Source: Fischerella sp. CENA71
GTDB lineage: Bacteria > Cyanobacteriota > Cyanobacteriia > Cyanobacteriales > Nostocaceae
Direction: 5' to 3'
Length of the DNA: 64,000 bases
NCBI GenBank assembly: GCA_024239075.1
Contig: JANBVI010000088.1
Coordinates: 228,085-292,084, forward strand
Positions 36,481 through 44,900 of this stretch are shown here, one piece after another (within the stretch, counting starts at the first letter, position 1; the number at the start of each line of letters is the position of its first letter). The translations under genes and the position numbers were made by a program. Under the pieces are notes generated by a model. The model was given only the letters and a program-made list of their open reading frames with translations. It made no database searches and had not been told where the DNA came from.

Positions 36481-36894
36481 ATGGCTACTAGTATAATTAT
36501 TCCCATTGCTGCATTAATTATCACATGGTTTGTTCTGAAAGCCTTGTTCAATGTATTGAAGATAGTTGTTAGCACAACAGCGATTATTTTGGTAGTTTTT
36601 ATTGTTTTGATTCTGTTTGGTTATAGTCCCCAAAACTTTACGCAAGAAATCATTAACCTACCTCAAAATTTTGACCAAATAGTAACAGACGCTAGAAATT
36701 ACCTACCTCAAAATTTTGACCAAATAGTAACAGACGCTAGAAATTACCTATCTCAAAATTTTGACCAAATAGTGACAGACGTCAGAGATTATCTACCTCA
36801 AAATTCTGACCAAATAGTAACAGACACCAGAAATTATTTACCTGAAGCTTTCAATCAAGTAGTGATAAAAGTAAGAAATTTGCTGGGCTTGTAG
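36481..36894 (+). CDS. Membrane-anchored protein with five 15-residue tandem repeats
   Basis: The 137-aa protein from ATG 36481 (MATSIIIPIAALII) has a hydrophobic N-terminal half with two membrane segments (2-20, 30-50). The C-terminal half is built from the unit LPQNFDQIVTDARNY repeated four times, with a fifth degenerate unit. The repeat units are amphipathic, so the tail may form a continuous helix. The nucleotide identity of units 1-3 indicates recent expansion. No function is recognised. Confidence 0.75.
   Translation: MATSIIIPIAALIITWFVLKALFNVLKIVVSTTAIILVVFIVLILFGYSPQNFTQEIINLPQNFDQIVTDARNYLPQNFDQIVTDARNYLSQNFDQIVTDVRDYLPQNSDQIVTDTRNYLPEAFNQVVIKVRNLLGL
36658..36882 (+). repeat. 45-bp tandem repeat (four near-identical units plus one degenerate)
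   Basis: Units start at 36658, 36703, 36748, 36793 and 36838, each beginning CTACCTCAAAATTTTGACC or a close variant. All are in frame in the membrane protein above. Confidence 0.92.
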
Positions 36895-36974
36895 TTGGTT
36901 ACAGTGGGAGCATCTCAAATGTTGAAAAAAAATCGCCTGTGATTGAAATCGCAGTCTCATAGTCCACAATTATT

Positions 36975-37013
36975 TGTAGAGACGTGCCTTAGAGCTATTG
37001 GCACGTCTCTACA
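36975..37013. repeat. Dispersed hairpin repeat (GTAGAGACGTGCC arms)
   Basis: TGTAGAGACGTGCC and its complement enclose TTAGAGCTATT. It is related to 11389-11417. Confidence 0.8.
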
Positions 37014-37081
37014 GACCAGTTTTTTTGTACTAAAAATCCTTAACTGAACCGTATTGGTCTTTAGACGACTTGTGCTATTAG

Positions 37082-37184
37082 CTAATACCATTTCACGTTA
37101 ATCACGATCCATATAAATTTGTAGAGACGCGCTGTTTGAAGCGTCTCTACACCGCCTGTATTTGTACCAAGGTTTAGTGAAATT
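37082..37184 (+). repeat. MITE-like repeat, copy A
   Basis: About 103 bases from CTAATACCATTTCACG to GGTTTAGTGAAATT, ends carrying the inverted motif CCATTTCAC/GTGAAAT. Inside is a 30-base palindromic core (37121-37150, GTAGAGACGC ... GCGTCTCTAC). The inverted copy B is at 46920-47024. The rest of 36895-37411 shows no gene. Confidence 0.85.
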
Positions 37185-37411
37185 GTCTAAGGGTTTAAAC
37201 CTTTAGTAGTATATTGCAAAAATTGGAATGCTCTCGCTACAGTAACACTGGCAGTTACCAGTTTTAACAATAAACTATGTCATCTACTCAAAAGTAGAGT
37301 TAAAGATAGTACCAAAAATTAGCCGGAGTCTATCTTAGGGTTATACCCTGCTTGCTGAGAAATTTTCTAGCCTGATTGTAGGTTTATTCTCAGCTAAGGA
37401 AAAATTTTTAT

Positions 37412-37975
37412 ATGACAACCAACATTTCTGATAACATCAACAAAAATGACAATCGATCGCTATGGATGGGTATTATCCTGACTGTTTTGGGAATAATTGC
37501 GATCGCACTACCTGTTGTCTCGACAATTTTTGCTGAAACCTGGGTTGCAGTCATTCTGATTTCTGCTGGGTTTGCCAAGTTATTCTATGCCTATAATACC
37601 CGTGAACAAGGCGGCTTTGTTTGGAAAATATTATTGAGTGGTCTTTACATCGCTACAGGTCTAATGCTGTTTATTTATCCTCGCACAGGTATTCTGACAC
37701 TAACTCTGTTACTGGGTAGTTTCTTATTAACTGAAGGCGTTTTTGAGCTAATTCTCGCATTCAAGTTGCGCCCACAACAAAACTGGACTTGGGTACTCAC
37801 TGATGGCATTATTACCCTTATTTTAGGTGGAATGATCTGGTTCCAATGGCCTTTCAATGCACCTTGGCTACTTGGAACACTGGTTGGTGCTAGTATTTTG
37901 TTCACTGGTGTTTCTCGTGTAATGTTGTCGTTGAATGGGCGTTCTGCTTTAAATCCTTCCGATCAAGCTGTGTAA
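37412..37975 (+). CDS. HdeD-family (DUF308) membrane protein
   Basis: The 187-aa protein has six hydrophobic segments in three repeated pairs, as in the HdeD/DUF308 acid-resistance family. SLWMGIILTVLGIIAIALP and GGMIWFQWPFNAPWLLGTLV are characteristic. The physiological role in cyanobacteria is unknown, with stress protection being the usual suggestion. The gene stands alone. Confidence 0.88.
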   Translation: MTTNISDNINKNDNRSLWMGIILTVLGIIAIALPVVSTIFAETWVAVILISAGFAKLFYAYNTREQGGFVWKILLSGLYIATGLMLFIYPRTGILTLTLLLGSFLLTEGVFELILAFKLRPQQNWTWVLTDGIITLILGGMIWFQWPFNAPWLLGTLVGASILFTGVSRVMLSLNGRSALNPSDQAV

Positions 37976-38088
37976 TTGTTAAGCAGTTAGAATAAGTAAG
38001 GGAACGAGGGACAAGGGAAGGGAGACAAGGAGGAATTAGTCTATAATTATTCTCCGCACACTCCCTCACTCTTCTTTGGAGGTGTAAT

Positions 38089-38454
38089 ATGACAATTACT
38101 TTGAATCACACCATCGTACCAGCACATAACAAAGAAGCAGCAGCGCAGTTTTTTGCACAAATTTTTGGTCTGAAAGTTGAACCTTCTATCGGTCACTTCG
38201 CTGCTGTGCATGTTAATGATACTCTGACGCTTGACTTTGCTGATAGAGAGGAATTTGAGTCACATCATTATGCATTTCATGTCAGTGATGAGGATTTTGA
38301 TGCAATTTTTGAGCGAGTTAAAGCAGCAGGATTGGAATATACTAGCGATCCCATGCACCAAAATAAAAACCAAATTAATCATAGAAATGGGGGACGTGGT
38401 TTCTATTTCTATGATCCCGACGGTCATAATTTAGAAGTGTTGACCCGTCCATAG
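38089..38454 (+). CDS. VOC-family (glyoxalase/bleomycin-resistance fold) protein
   Basis: The 121-aa protein has one or two babbab modules: LNHTIVPAHNKEAAAQFFAQ at the start, YAFHVSDEDFDAIF in the middle and FYFYDPDGHNLEVLTRP at the end, with a metal-type His and Glu. The substrate is unknown. TTTGGAGGTG gives a good ribosome binding site eight bases before ATG 38089. Confidence 0.88.
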   Translation: MTITLNHTIVPAHNKEAAAQFFAQIFGLKVEPSIGHFAAVHVNDTLTLDFADREEFESHHYAFHVSDEDFDAIFERVKAAGLEYTSDPMHQNKNQINHRNGGRGFYFYDPDGHNLEVLTRP

Positions 38455-38488
38455 ATATATCGCATAAAATCAATTAAATAACGCAGGA

Positions 38489-39139
38489 CTACCCACCAAC
38501 AGCTTGTTGTGCTGCTAGGGCGATCGCTTGTGGTAATATTTTGTGTTCTTGTACTTGAATTCTGGCGTGGAGAGTTTCAGGTGTGTCATCAGCTAAAACA
38601 GGAACCGCCGCTTGCATTAAAATCGGCCCACTGTCCATTTCCAGACCAACTAAATGCACTGTACAGCCAGTAATTTTGACACCAGTAGCTATAGCTTGTT
38701 CTATGGCACGAGAACCTTTAAAACTGGGTAACAAGCTGGGATGAATATTAATAATTTTGTCTGGGAAAGCATCAATTAATACTTGGGTTACTAGTCGCAT
38801 CCAACCAGCCATAATTACCCATTCGACATCATACTGCTGTAGAACCTGGACTATTTGCCGATCAAACTCTTCACGGCTACTATGATCACGGTGATTAAGA
38901 AGTACAGCAGGTACACCCCAATTAGCAGATCGGACTGCGGCATAGGCATCTGGGTTATTGTAAATTAAAACTTGAATTTGGGCGTTGAGTTGCCCATCTT
39001 TGATGGCTTGGGCGATCGCTTCAAAGTTACTACCACTTCCTGAAGCCATGATTCCCAATTTTATGGGCTTGTGTTGATTAAATGCGTCTTGAATTTGAGG
39101 AGAAACCAGGCTAAAGATAGAATCAGGGCGGAGTGTCAT
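38489..39139 (-). CDS. purN: Phosphoribosylglycinamide formyltransferase
   Basis: This purine-biosynthesis enzyme transfers a formyl group from 10-formyl-THF to GAR. In 216 aa it shows KLGIMASGSGSNFEAIAQAI (phosphate loop), EWVIMAGWMRLV, NIHPSLLPSFKG with the catalytic His, and ITGCTVHLVGLEMDSGPIL with the catalytic Asp. An N-terminal extension of about 25 residues precedes the usual start. It is divergent from the sugar permease gene by 21 bases. Confidence 0.96.
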   Translation of the reverse strand: MTLRPDSIFSLVSPQIQDAFNQHKPIKLGIMASGSGSNFEAIAQAIKDGQLNAQIQVLIYNNPDAYAAVRSANWGVPAVLLNHRDHSSREEFDRQIVQVLQQYDVEWVIMAGWMRLVTQVLIDAFPDKIINIHPSLLPSFKGSRAIEQAIATGVKITGCTVHLVGLEMDSGPILMQAAVPVLADDTPETLHARIQVQEHKILPQAIALAAQQAVGG

Positions 39140-39160
39140 AACGACAGGTTAATTTTATAA

Positions 39161-40054
39161 ATGCCAAAGATATATAGTAAATCTAGTCAGTCGTGGTTGG
39201 ATAATGATAGCGCTGCTGCTTGGTTTTTTCTAGCTCCAGCACTAATTTTATTAGGTATTTTTATCCTTTGGCCAATTGCCTATTTGTTTTATCTCAGTTT
39301 TACTAGTGGTATTTTCAGTTCTGGCGGTACACATTGGGTAGGCTTGAAAAATTACTGGCGTCTGTTATCTGACTCCGATTTTTGGCAAGTTATTTTTAAT
39401 ACTATTTATTTTACTCTTGCTAGTGTTATTCCAAGTCTGGTGATTCCTTTGGGAATAGCACTGTTGTTAAACCAGACTTTGCCTTTAGGGGGATTTATCC
39501 GCAGCCTTTATTTTTTACCCTCGATGATCTCTCTAGTTGCTGCGGGTTTGGGATTTCGCTGGTTATTTCAAAATGATGGTACAATTAACGCCCTATTGGA
39601 TTTTATTGGTATAAAAGCTATTCCCTGGTTAAGTAGTACTGTATGGGCAATGCCAGTACTGATTATCTTGAGTGTTTGGAAACAAATCGGCTTCAATATG
39701 GTGGTGTTTTTAGCAGGCTTGCAAACAATTCCTCAAAGTCGATACGAAGCGGCGGAACTTGATGGTGCTAATAGTTGGCAAAAGTTTTGGTATATTACCT
39801 TACCTGGATTGCAATCAACCTTAATTTTTGCGATCGTTACCACCATGATTTTTACATTACGCAGTTTTGAGCAAGTTTATGTGATGACTGGTGGCGGACC
39901 TCTGAATTCTACTAATTTAATGGTTTACTACATTTACCAAGAGGCTTTTGCTCAATTTGATTTTGGTTATGCAGCCGCCGCAGCAACGGTATTATTTGCG
40001 GTGACACTGCTGCTGGTGTATTTGCAGCTACAAACCTGGAATGATGAGAGTTAA
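39161..40054 (+). CDS. Sugar ABC transporter permease (MalF/UgpA type)
   Basis: The 297-aa membrane protein has six hydrophobic segments. The coupling EAA loop YEAAELDGANSWQKFWYITLP is near residues 195-216. WFFLAPALILLGIFILWPIA and PLNSTNLMVYYIYQEAF are typical of carbohydrate-uptake-1 permeases. No ATPase, second permease or binding protein gene adjoins it. Stand-alone MalF-type permeases are common in cyanobacteria. Confidence 0.93.
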   Translation: MPKIYSKSSQSWLDNDSAAAWFFLAPALILLGIFILWPIAYLFYLSFTSGIFSSGGTHWVGLKNYWRLLSDSDFWQVIFNTIYFTLASVIPSLVIPLGIALLLNQTLPLGGFIRSLYFLPSMISLVAAGLGFRWLFQNDGTINALLDFIGIKAIPWLSSTVWAMPVLIILSVWKQIGFNMVVFLAGLQTIPQSRYEAAELDGANSWQKFWYITLPGLQSTLIFAIVTTMIFTLRSFEQVYVMTGGGPLNSTNLMVYYIYQEAFAQFDFGYAAAAATVLFAVTLLLVYLQLQTWNDES

Positions 40055-40139
40055 TAAAAAAATGCTTCTAGCTATAGATTTTAAATAAGGTGATTTTATA
40101 CTCGAATAAAACTTAAATACTATATCTACATCTAGATTA

Positions 40140-40718
40140 ATGTTTGTAAACTATATCACCTTGATGTTGATTAATATGGTAGCCGGACTATTTCTCTTAG
40201 CTGGCTACGTGTATTTTGGCTTAGATCACGCTTATCAAAAACGTTGGATTCCTGGATTTGGGATGACAGGAGCGATCGCACTCGTTACCGGTTTACACAT
40301 GACTTTTACGTGGCCAGTACGGGGAGTTTTCAACATTGCTTATGGTGAAATGACGGTATTGTTCGGTATTTTATTTTTGTCTGCTTCCTTAGCTTTAGCC
40401 TTGGAATGGGATTTGCTCACAGTAACAATTTATGGCTTTTTTGCTGGACTTGCTGCAATTGTAATTGGGGTACGCATCATTAATCTAAATTTGACACGGA
40501 ATCCACTTCTCTCAGGAATTGGATTTATTTTAACGGGATTAGGTGGAGTTTGTGCAGCGCCAACTCTGTATCTAAAAACAAATCGTCAGTGGCGCTTATT
40601 TGGTGCAATCTTGTTAGTAATTGCTGCCCTCATTTTTGCTTTTGTCGGTTATATTACATACTGGAATCATCTGGGCGAATATTCTAATTGGAAACCATTA
40701 CCAATGCGAACACCATAA
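40140..40718 (+). CDS. DUF981 family membrane protein
   Basis: The 192-aa protein has about six to seven hydrophobic segments. YVYFGLDHAYQKRWIPGFGM and WPVRGVFNIAYGEMTVLFG fit DUF981. It has no known function. A CCCTGAT hairpin follows 56 bases after the stop. Confidence 0.82.
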   Translation: MFVNYITLMLINMVAGLFLLAGYVYFGLDHAYQKRWIPGFGMTGAIALVTGLHMTFTWPVRGVFNIAYGEMTVLFGILFLSASLALALEWDLLTVTIYGFFAGLAAIVIGVRIINLNLTRNPLLSGIGFILTGLGGVCAAPTLYLKTNRQWRLFGAILLVIAALIFAFVGYITYWNHLGEYSNWKPLPMRTP

Positions 40719-40773
40719 ACATTTATCAATGCTAGCGATCGCATGAAAGTGAAAGTTCTGAATTATAAACATT

Positions 40774-40791
40774 CCCTGATTTTTATCAGGG
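40774..40791 (+). terminator. Hairpin after the DUF981 gene
   Basis: CCCTGAT-TTTT-ATCAGGG, followed by TATTTTGAC, is a plausible intrinsic terminator. Apart from this and the repeat at 41055-41112, the stretch 40719-41150 holds nothing that I can support. Confidence 0.6.
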
Positions 40792-41054
40792 TATTTTGAC
40801 AGAAAATTGCCATTAAGAACGTACTATTATGGTTTTCACAATTTATCAGAGATTTTTTTGGATTTTCTCTTGATTTGCTATCTAGCTTATAAAGATTTTG
40901 GGTGTAATCTCAAGATACAGATGTCATCAGGGCAAAATAGAACACTTGTTCCGAATAAACGCATGAAACCACTTCAATTTGGAATTCATGATTCGGAATA
41001 CTGAATTACTTTGAACATTGATTATTGGTAAAAAATTTTGCAGGACTTTACGGA

Positions 41055-41112
41055 CGAAGCATTTAGATGATTATTGATTTATTTGACAAAAATATTTATC
41101 AACAAATGCTTC
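41055..41112. repeat. Hairpin repeat related to 2250-2308
   Basis: CGAAGCATTT and AAATGCTTC arms about 40 bases apart, with the same CCC-TTACTA right-hand flank type as the copy at 2250-2308. Confidence 0.6.
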
Positions 41113-41150
41113 CCCCTTACTACATCTAGGCACAATTAGGTAAACATAAC

Positions 41151-41771
41151 ATGAAAAATCATGCTGACAAGCAAGAGCAATTATTAAGTCAAATCACAGA
41201 TAAAAATATAGAAGCTAGAGACTTTAGTGGATGTGATTTAAGTGGAATTGACCTCAGAGGAATTGATTTAAGCAGAATTAATTTTAGAGGAGCAGACTTA
41301 CGTAATGCAAATCTCAGTGGAGCTATACTGATTGGTGCAAATCTCAGAGAAGCAAATCTACAACAAGTAAATTTCTCAGATGCTGATTTAAGTCAAGCTG
41401 ATTTAACCCAAGCAAATTTGTGTGGCGCTTGTTTGTGGCGAGTAAAATTAAATGATAGTAAATTATGGAATGCTTCTGTGTGCAGCGCTGATTTAAGGGA
41501 AGCTAATTTGAGTACAGCCCAATTAATAGAAGCATCGTTAGTTGAAGCTAATTTAGTCAGAGCAAATCTCACTGAAGCAAAGTTATGTGGAGCTATCTTA
41601 ATAGAAGCCAATTTTAATCAAGCCAATTTAACAGGTGCAGATTTAAAATGGGCTAATCTTATGGCAACAAATTTAAGTGAAGCTAATCTTGAAAATGCCA
41701 ACTTCAAAAATGCAAAACTCTATGAAACAATTATGCCCGACGGAACGATTCAAGTAGATTTGAAAAGATAG
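41151..41771 (+). CDS. Pentapeptide-repeat protein
   Basis: The 206-aa protein consists largely of A(D/N)LXX pentapeptides from about residue 22 to 192 (for example DFSGCDLSGIDLRGIDLS), which fold into a right-handed quadrilateral beta helix. No signal peptide or other domain is visible. Such proteins are abundant in cyanobacteria with mostly unknown roles; some mimic DNA or bind membranes. Confidence 0.93.
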   Translation: MKNHADKQEQLLSQITDKNIEARDFSGCDLSGIDLRGIDLSRINFRGADLRNANLSGAILIGANLREANLQQVNFSDADLSQADLTQANLCGACLWRVKLNDSKLWNASVCSADLREANLSTAQLIEASLVEANLVRANLTEAKLCGAILIEANFNQANLTGADLKWANLMATNLSEANLENANFKNAKLYETIMPDGTIQVDLKR

Positions 41772-41864
41772 AGAACGGCGAACAAGGAGGATATAGAGCA
41801 TTGGTATTTTTCTGTCCCTTATCCTCCTTGTCTCCCCACATTTCCCTTTTTCCAATCTCTGTAC

Positions 41865-42644
41865 CTAAAACTCTCTTTGGGAAAAAATGAGGATGGCGAT
41901 CGCTAACAGCATCAAGGTATATAGTAAGCCGTAACCAATGTTACTAATTAGGATCATTGAGTTAGGCAATGCAGCTAGACCGTAAATAGCATCATTTTTT
42001 ACGTCTAATCTAGATAAATCTGGCAATACTAGATACAAAGCTTGAGTGAATGTTTCAATCCCATGTTTAGAACCGAGACGACCTAGTTTTAATACGTCTT
42101 GACTTATATTCCCCATTAAATACACAGCAAATGTTAACACTGTTGCTAATAGTGAACTAGTAAAAACACCCAAGGTAATAGCAACAGCAGTCATTAAAGA
42201 CAACTGCAAAAACAGAAAAAATACAGCTATTAGAATACTGACTATTGAGTAGGAAACTTGACTAAATAGCAAAAAAACAAGAGTGATCACTGTCATAGCA
42301 GTAATCAAAACTGCTAGCAAGATCAACAAGCCTAAATATTTCCCAACGATCAATTCACCACGACTAATAGGTTTAGCAATTAACACCAAAACAGTACGTT
42401 TCTCAATTTCTTTATTAATTAATCCAGTACCAACAAATACGGCGACAACCAAACCAAGCAGATTCATCGCCGCCAAAGCAAAATCGAGAAAAAGTTTATC
42501 TTCTGCGGTAGCAGCAAATTGAGGAAAAAAGTAAATAGCAAGAGAAAGGATAATGATGTAGAAGCCGATCACAAACAGAATGCGATCGCGCACTACTTCT
42601 CGAAACACATTTGTTGCTATTACATAGAGTCTGCCAAAATTCAT
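41865..42644 (-). CDS. fraE: FraE: ABC-2 type permease of the filament-integrity operon
   Basis: The 259-aa membrane protein has about six hydrophobic segments. GTGLINKEIEKRTVLVLIAK and PISRGELIVGKYLGLL are the ABC-2 motifs. It lies directly after a FraD-type gene on the same strand, matching the fraC-fraD-fraE order. In Anabaena FraE is needed for heterocyst maturation and long filaments. ATG 42644 with GAGG six bases before is preferred over GTG 42656, which overlaps the fraD stop. Confidence 0.85.
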   Translation of the reverse strand: MNFGRLYVIATNVFREVVRDRILFVIGFYIIILSLAIYFFPQFAATAEDKLFLDFALAAMNLLGLVVAVFVGTGLINKEIEKRTVLVLIAKPISRGELIVGKYLGLLILLAVLITAMTVITLVFLLFSQVSYSIVSILIAVFFLFLQLSLMTAVAITLGVFTSSLLATVLTFAVYLMGNISQDVLKLGRLGSKHGIETFTQALYLVLPDLSRLDVKNDAIYGLAALPNSMILISNIGYGLLYTLMLLAIAILIFSQREF

Positions 42645-42652
42645 ATAAAACC

Positions 42653-43666
42653 TCACAGCGCAGGTGGTGAACCTATAATGCGGTTGCTACTGCGACCACA
42701 TGCAATTTCTGCTACTCTCAATACTTGGTCTGATCTGCTAGAAACGTTAACTGGTTCTACCCGACAAGTTTTTCTCAGATAATATTCACGTCCAGTAGAA
42801 GTAGGGCCACTCCAGACACTCAGTAAATCTAATTTATAGATATCAGGATTTTTCTGATCGAGACTAGATATACGTGCTTCTGTACGCCACAAAGACTTTT
42901 CATCAAATTCACGTAAGCTTGTTTCTATTACTTCTCTACCTAAACTATTAACTCTCGCATTCCCACTTTTTAACCACTGTTCTACTTCTGACCAAGGTCT
43001 ATTAGCTATTTGTTCTTTCACTATTGGCTCAAGCTTACCCAGAATTAAACCACCATTTCTTGGAGTTTTACTAAGTTGTGGTTCTGTTCTAAGTACAAAA
43101 GTACGCTTAATGTTATCTGTCTGTAAACTCGGAAATTCTTCTAACCATTTATTTACTACAAATCCGAACTGCAACCAACAACTAATCACCATACAAACAG
43201 CAACTAAAACAATAATTCTTTGGCGTTCTTCTATTTTAGGAACCTGAGTGCTAAACTCCGTTCCTGTTCCTTCAAAAAATTCTGGGATTGCTGTAATTAA
43301 TGCAGAAATTGTTGGCCAGAAAACAATTGTTCTGGTTGTAATTTCTTGTCCTGACTCTCTAAAAGCAAAAGCACTTACTAAAAACCCGGTTACTAATGCT
43401 CCAATAGGCATATTAGTGCCAGGAATCACTACAGGATTTTCAGTTGTATACCAAGCAGTTCCTGCAATTAATAATGCCCAACCACAAAGAGCGATCGCCG
43501 ATTTTACAAAGCCTGTTGATAAAGAAGACATCAACCAAGAAAAAATACTTAAATATATTAATGTTTGCCAAGCAAAAGCTCTTTTGGGAAGAAAGAAATC
43601 TTTAATATTGTCGTAAATATTCCCAATAAAACCAAAAACACCTAATAAATCTTTAATTAACTCCAT
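42653..43666 (-). CDS. fraD: FraD: septal junction component (DUF5357)
   Basis: The 337-aa protein has an N-terminal membrane half with about five segments (residues 35-190, for example FAWQTLIYLSIFSWLMSSL and LIAGTAWYTTENPVVI). A soluble C-terminal half with WSEVEQWLKSGNARVNSLG follows and would lie in the periplasm. Length and order match Anabaena FraD, which forms the plug module of septal junctions linking neighbouring cells. Its stop touches fraE, and fraC is 150 bases upstream. Confidence 0.85.
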   Translation of the reverse strand: MELIKDLLGVFGFIGNIYDNIKDFFLPKRAFAWQTLIYLSIFSWLMSSLSTGFVKSAIALCGWALLIAGTAWYTTENPVVIPGTNMPIGALVTGFLVSAFAFRESGQEITTRTIVFWPTISALITAIPEFFEGTGTEFSTQVPKIEERQRIIVLVAVCMVISCWLQFGFVVNKWLEEFPSLQTDNIKRTFVLRTEPQLSKTPRNGGLILGKLEPIVKEQIANRPWSEVEQWLKSGNARVNSLGREVIETSLREFDEKSLWRTEARISSLDQKNPDIYKLDLLSVWSGPTSTGREYYLRKTCRVEPVNVSSRSDQVLRVAEIACGRSSNRIIGSPPAL

Positions 43667-43816
43667 ATTGCAACCTTTAAATGACTAGTAAAATTTTTTA
43701 TTAGAATCATCAGTTTTTTACTTTATTGCGTGATAACAAAGCTTTAACACATCCTAATTCCTACTTCACATTTTATGTATAATTTACTTTATAAATCAAA
43801 TATTTTTGACTGTTAA

Positions 43817-44353
43817 TTAAACAATTCTGATAATCAAAAATAGAATCAAGACGACAGCAGTGTAACTAAGCGCATTAGCAATTAATACACTAGTAAATAT
43901 ATTTTTTGCTTGTAGTCTCATCTTAAATTCCCGACGAGACAAAATCTTTTGACTATCAGATTCATCTTGTTTTTTCCAAAAATCAGTCAGTGAAATTAAC
44001 GCGGCTCTTAAAATGAATGATTTAACTACAAAAGTTCCAAAGAAAACTATAAATGCAGTCAAAATCATTGAGTTTATCATACCAGGAAGTATTTGATCAA
44101 AGAAAATCAAATTCATTAAGCCTGTTCTCAATCTGACAGGTATAAATGGTTCTATCCAAAAAAAGATTATCCAACCGACTACATTGGAAAATAAATTCAT
44201 GCAAATGGCATAAAAGCTAGAGGTTTTTTTATCAAATTTAAGAACTGAATTTAAAATATAAGCTTCTAACGGAATAGAAATCAACAAAAATAAAAAACTA
44301 AATAGAATTGCACCAAGAGGTACTACTTTGGGAAGCAGAGGTAAATCAAACAT
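43817..44353 (-). CDS. fraC: FraC: filament-integrity membrane protein
   Basis: The protein from ATG 44353 (MFDLPLLPKVVPLGAILFS) has 178 residues, matching the reported FraC size; an upstream start at 44416 adds 21 residues. About four hydrophobic segments are seen, with a charged loop (SLTDFWKKQDESDSQKILS) before the last. FraC localises to septa and is needed for filaments to stay long. It heads the fraCDE operon. Confidence 0.82.
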   Translation of the reverse strand: MFDLPLLPKVVPLGAILFSFLFLLISIPLEAYILNSVLKFDKKTSSFYAICMNLFSNVVGWIIFFWIEPFIPVRLRTGLMNLIFFDQILPGMINSMILTAFIVFFGTFVVKSFILRAALISLTDFWKKQDESDSQKILSRREFKMRLQAKNIFTSVLIANALSYTAVVLILFLIIRIV

Positions 44354-44900
44354 AAGCAGAAACAGGTAGTTACGATATTTAACTATGGTTATAAGGGTAT
44401 CAGGGTTTAGGGGCAATACTTTTCGGATTAAAACTCTTTAATATGGAGTTATGGTCTAGGAATTTTCTCTCTCATAGCTTTATTTCCTCACTCTTTTACA
44501 CTCTTTATCGAATGACTTAAGAAAGTATAGCTGCAAGCTAGTCAAATGATGAGGGTCACTATCGCATTATTTGTATTTTTTAGGATTTCTTGTTTTTTCT
44601 CCACTAAGCACTGCCCACTCTATTCCAATACAGTTTATGATTGATAATTCCGAGCAGGGTACAAGAAAGCGGATTTATCCATGGGAGTCAATCCAAAATC
44701 CAAAATCGTTCGACTGACTTGTACTGAGCCTTGTCGAAGTAGCGCTCACGACGAAGTCTAAAATCCAAAATTGTTTGACTCCTCCTACACCTGTACACCC
44801 TTACACCACTAAACCCATTTTCAAGAGGGTATATTTTCCCTACCTTCTGATACAAAACCTTGGGTAAGATAAAAAACTGCCACTTACAGCTTTGAGTGAG
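44354..44900. other. Divergent intergenic region between fraC and cobA fusion
   Basis: About 550 AT-rich bases. It contains the second 83-base dispersed repeat (44689-44771) but no gene or riboswitch that I can recognise; a cobalamin riboswitch box (GCCACTG type) was looked for and not found. Confidence 0.5.
44689..44771. repeat. Dispersed 83-base repeat, copy 2
   Basis: Same orientation and near-identical to 30257-30340, including CGTTCGACTGACTTGTACTG and AGCGCTCACGACGAAGTC. Confidence 0.9.

Noticed and set aside
40807-41004. 65-aa frame after DUF981
   Set aside because: It begins at TTG within AT-rich intergenic sequence, directly behind a terminator-like hairpin, and shows no conserved features.
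44500-44900. Cobalamin riboswitch before the CobA fusion
   Set aside because: No B12 box or matching helices were found; the area contains a dispersed repeat instead.
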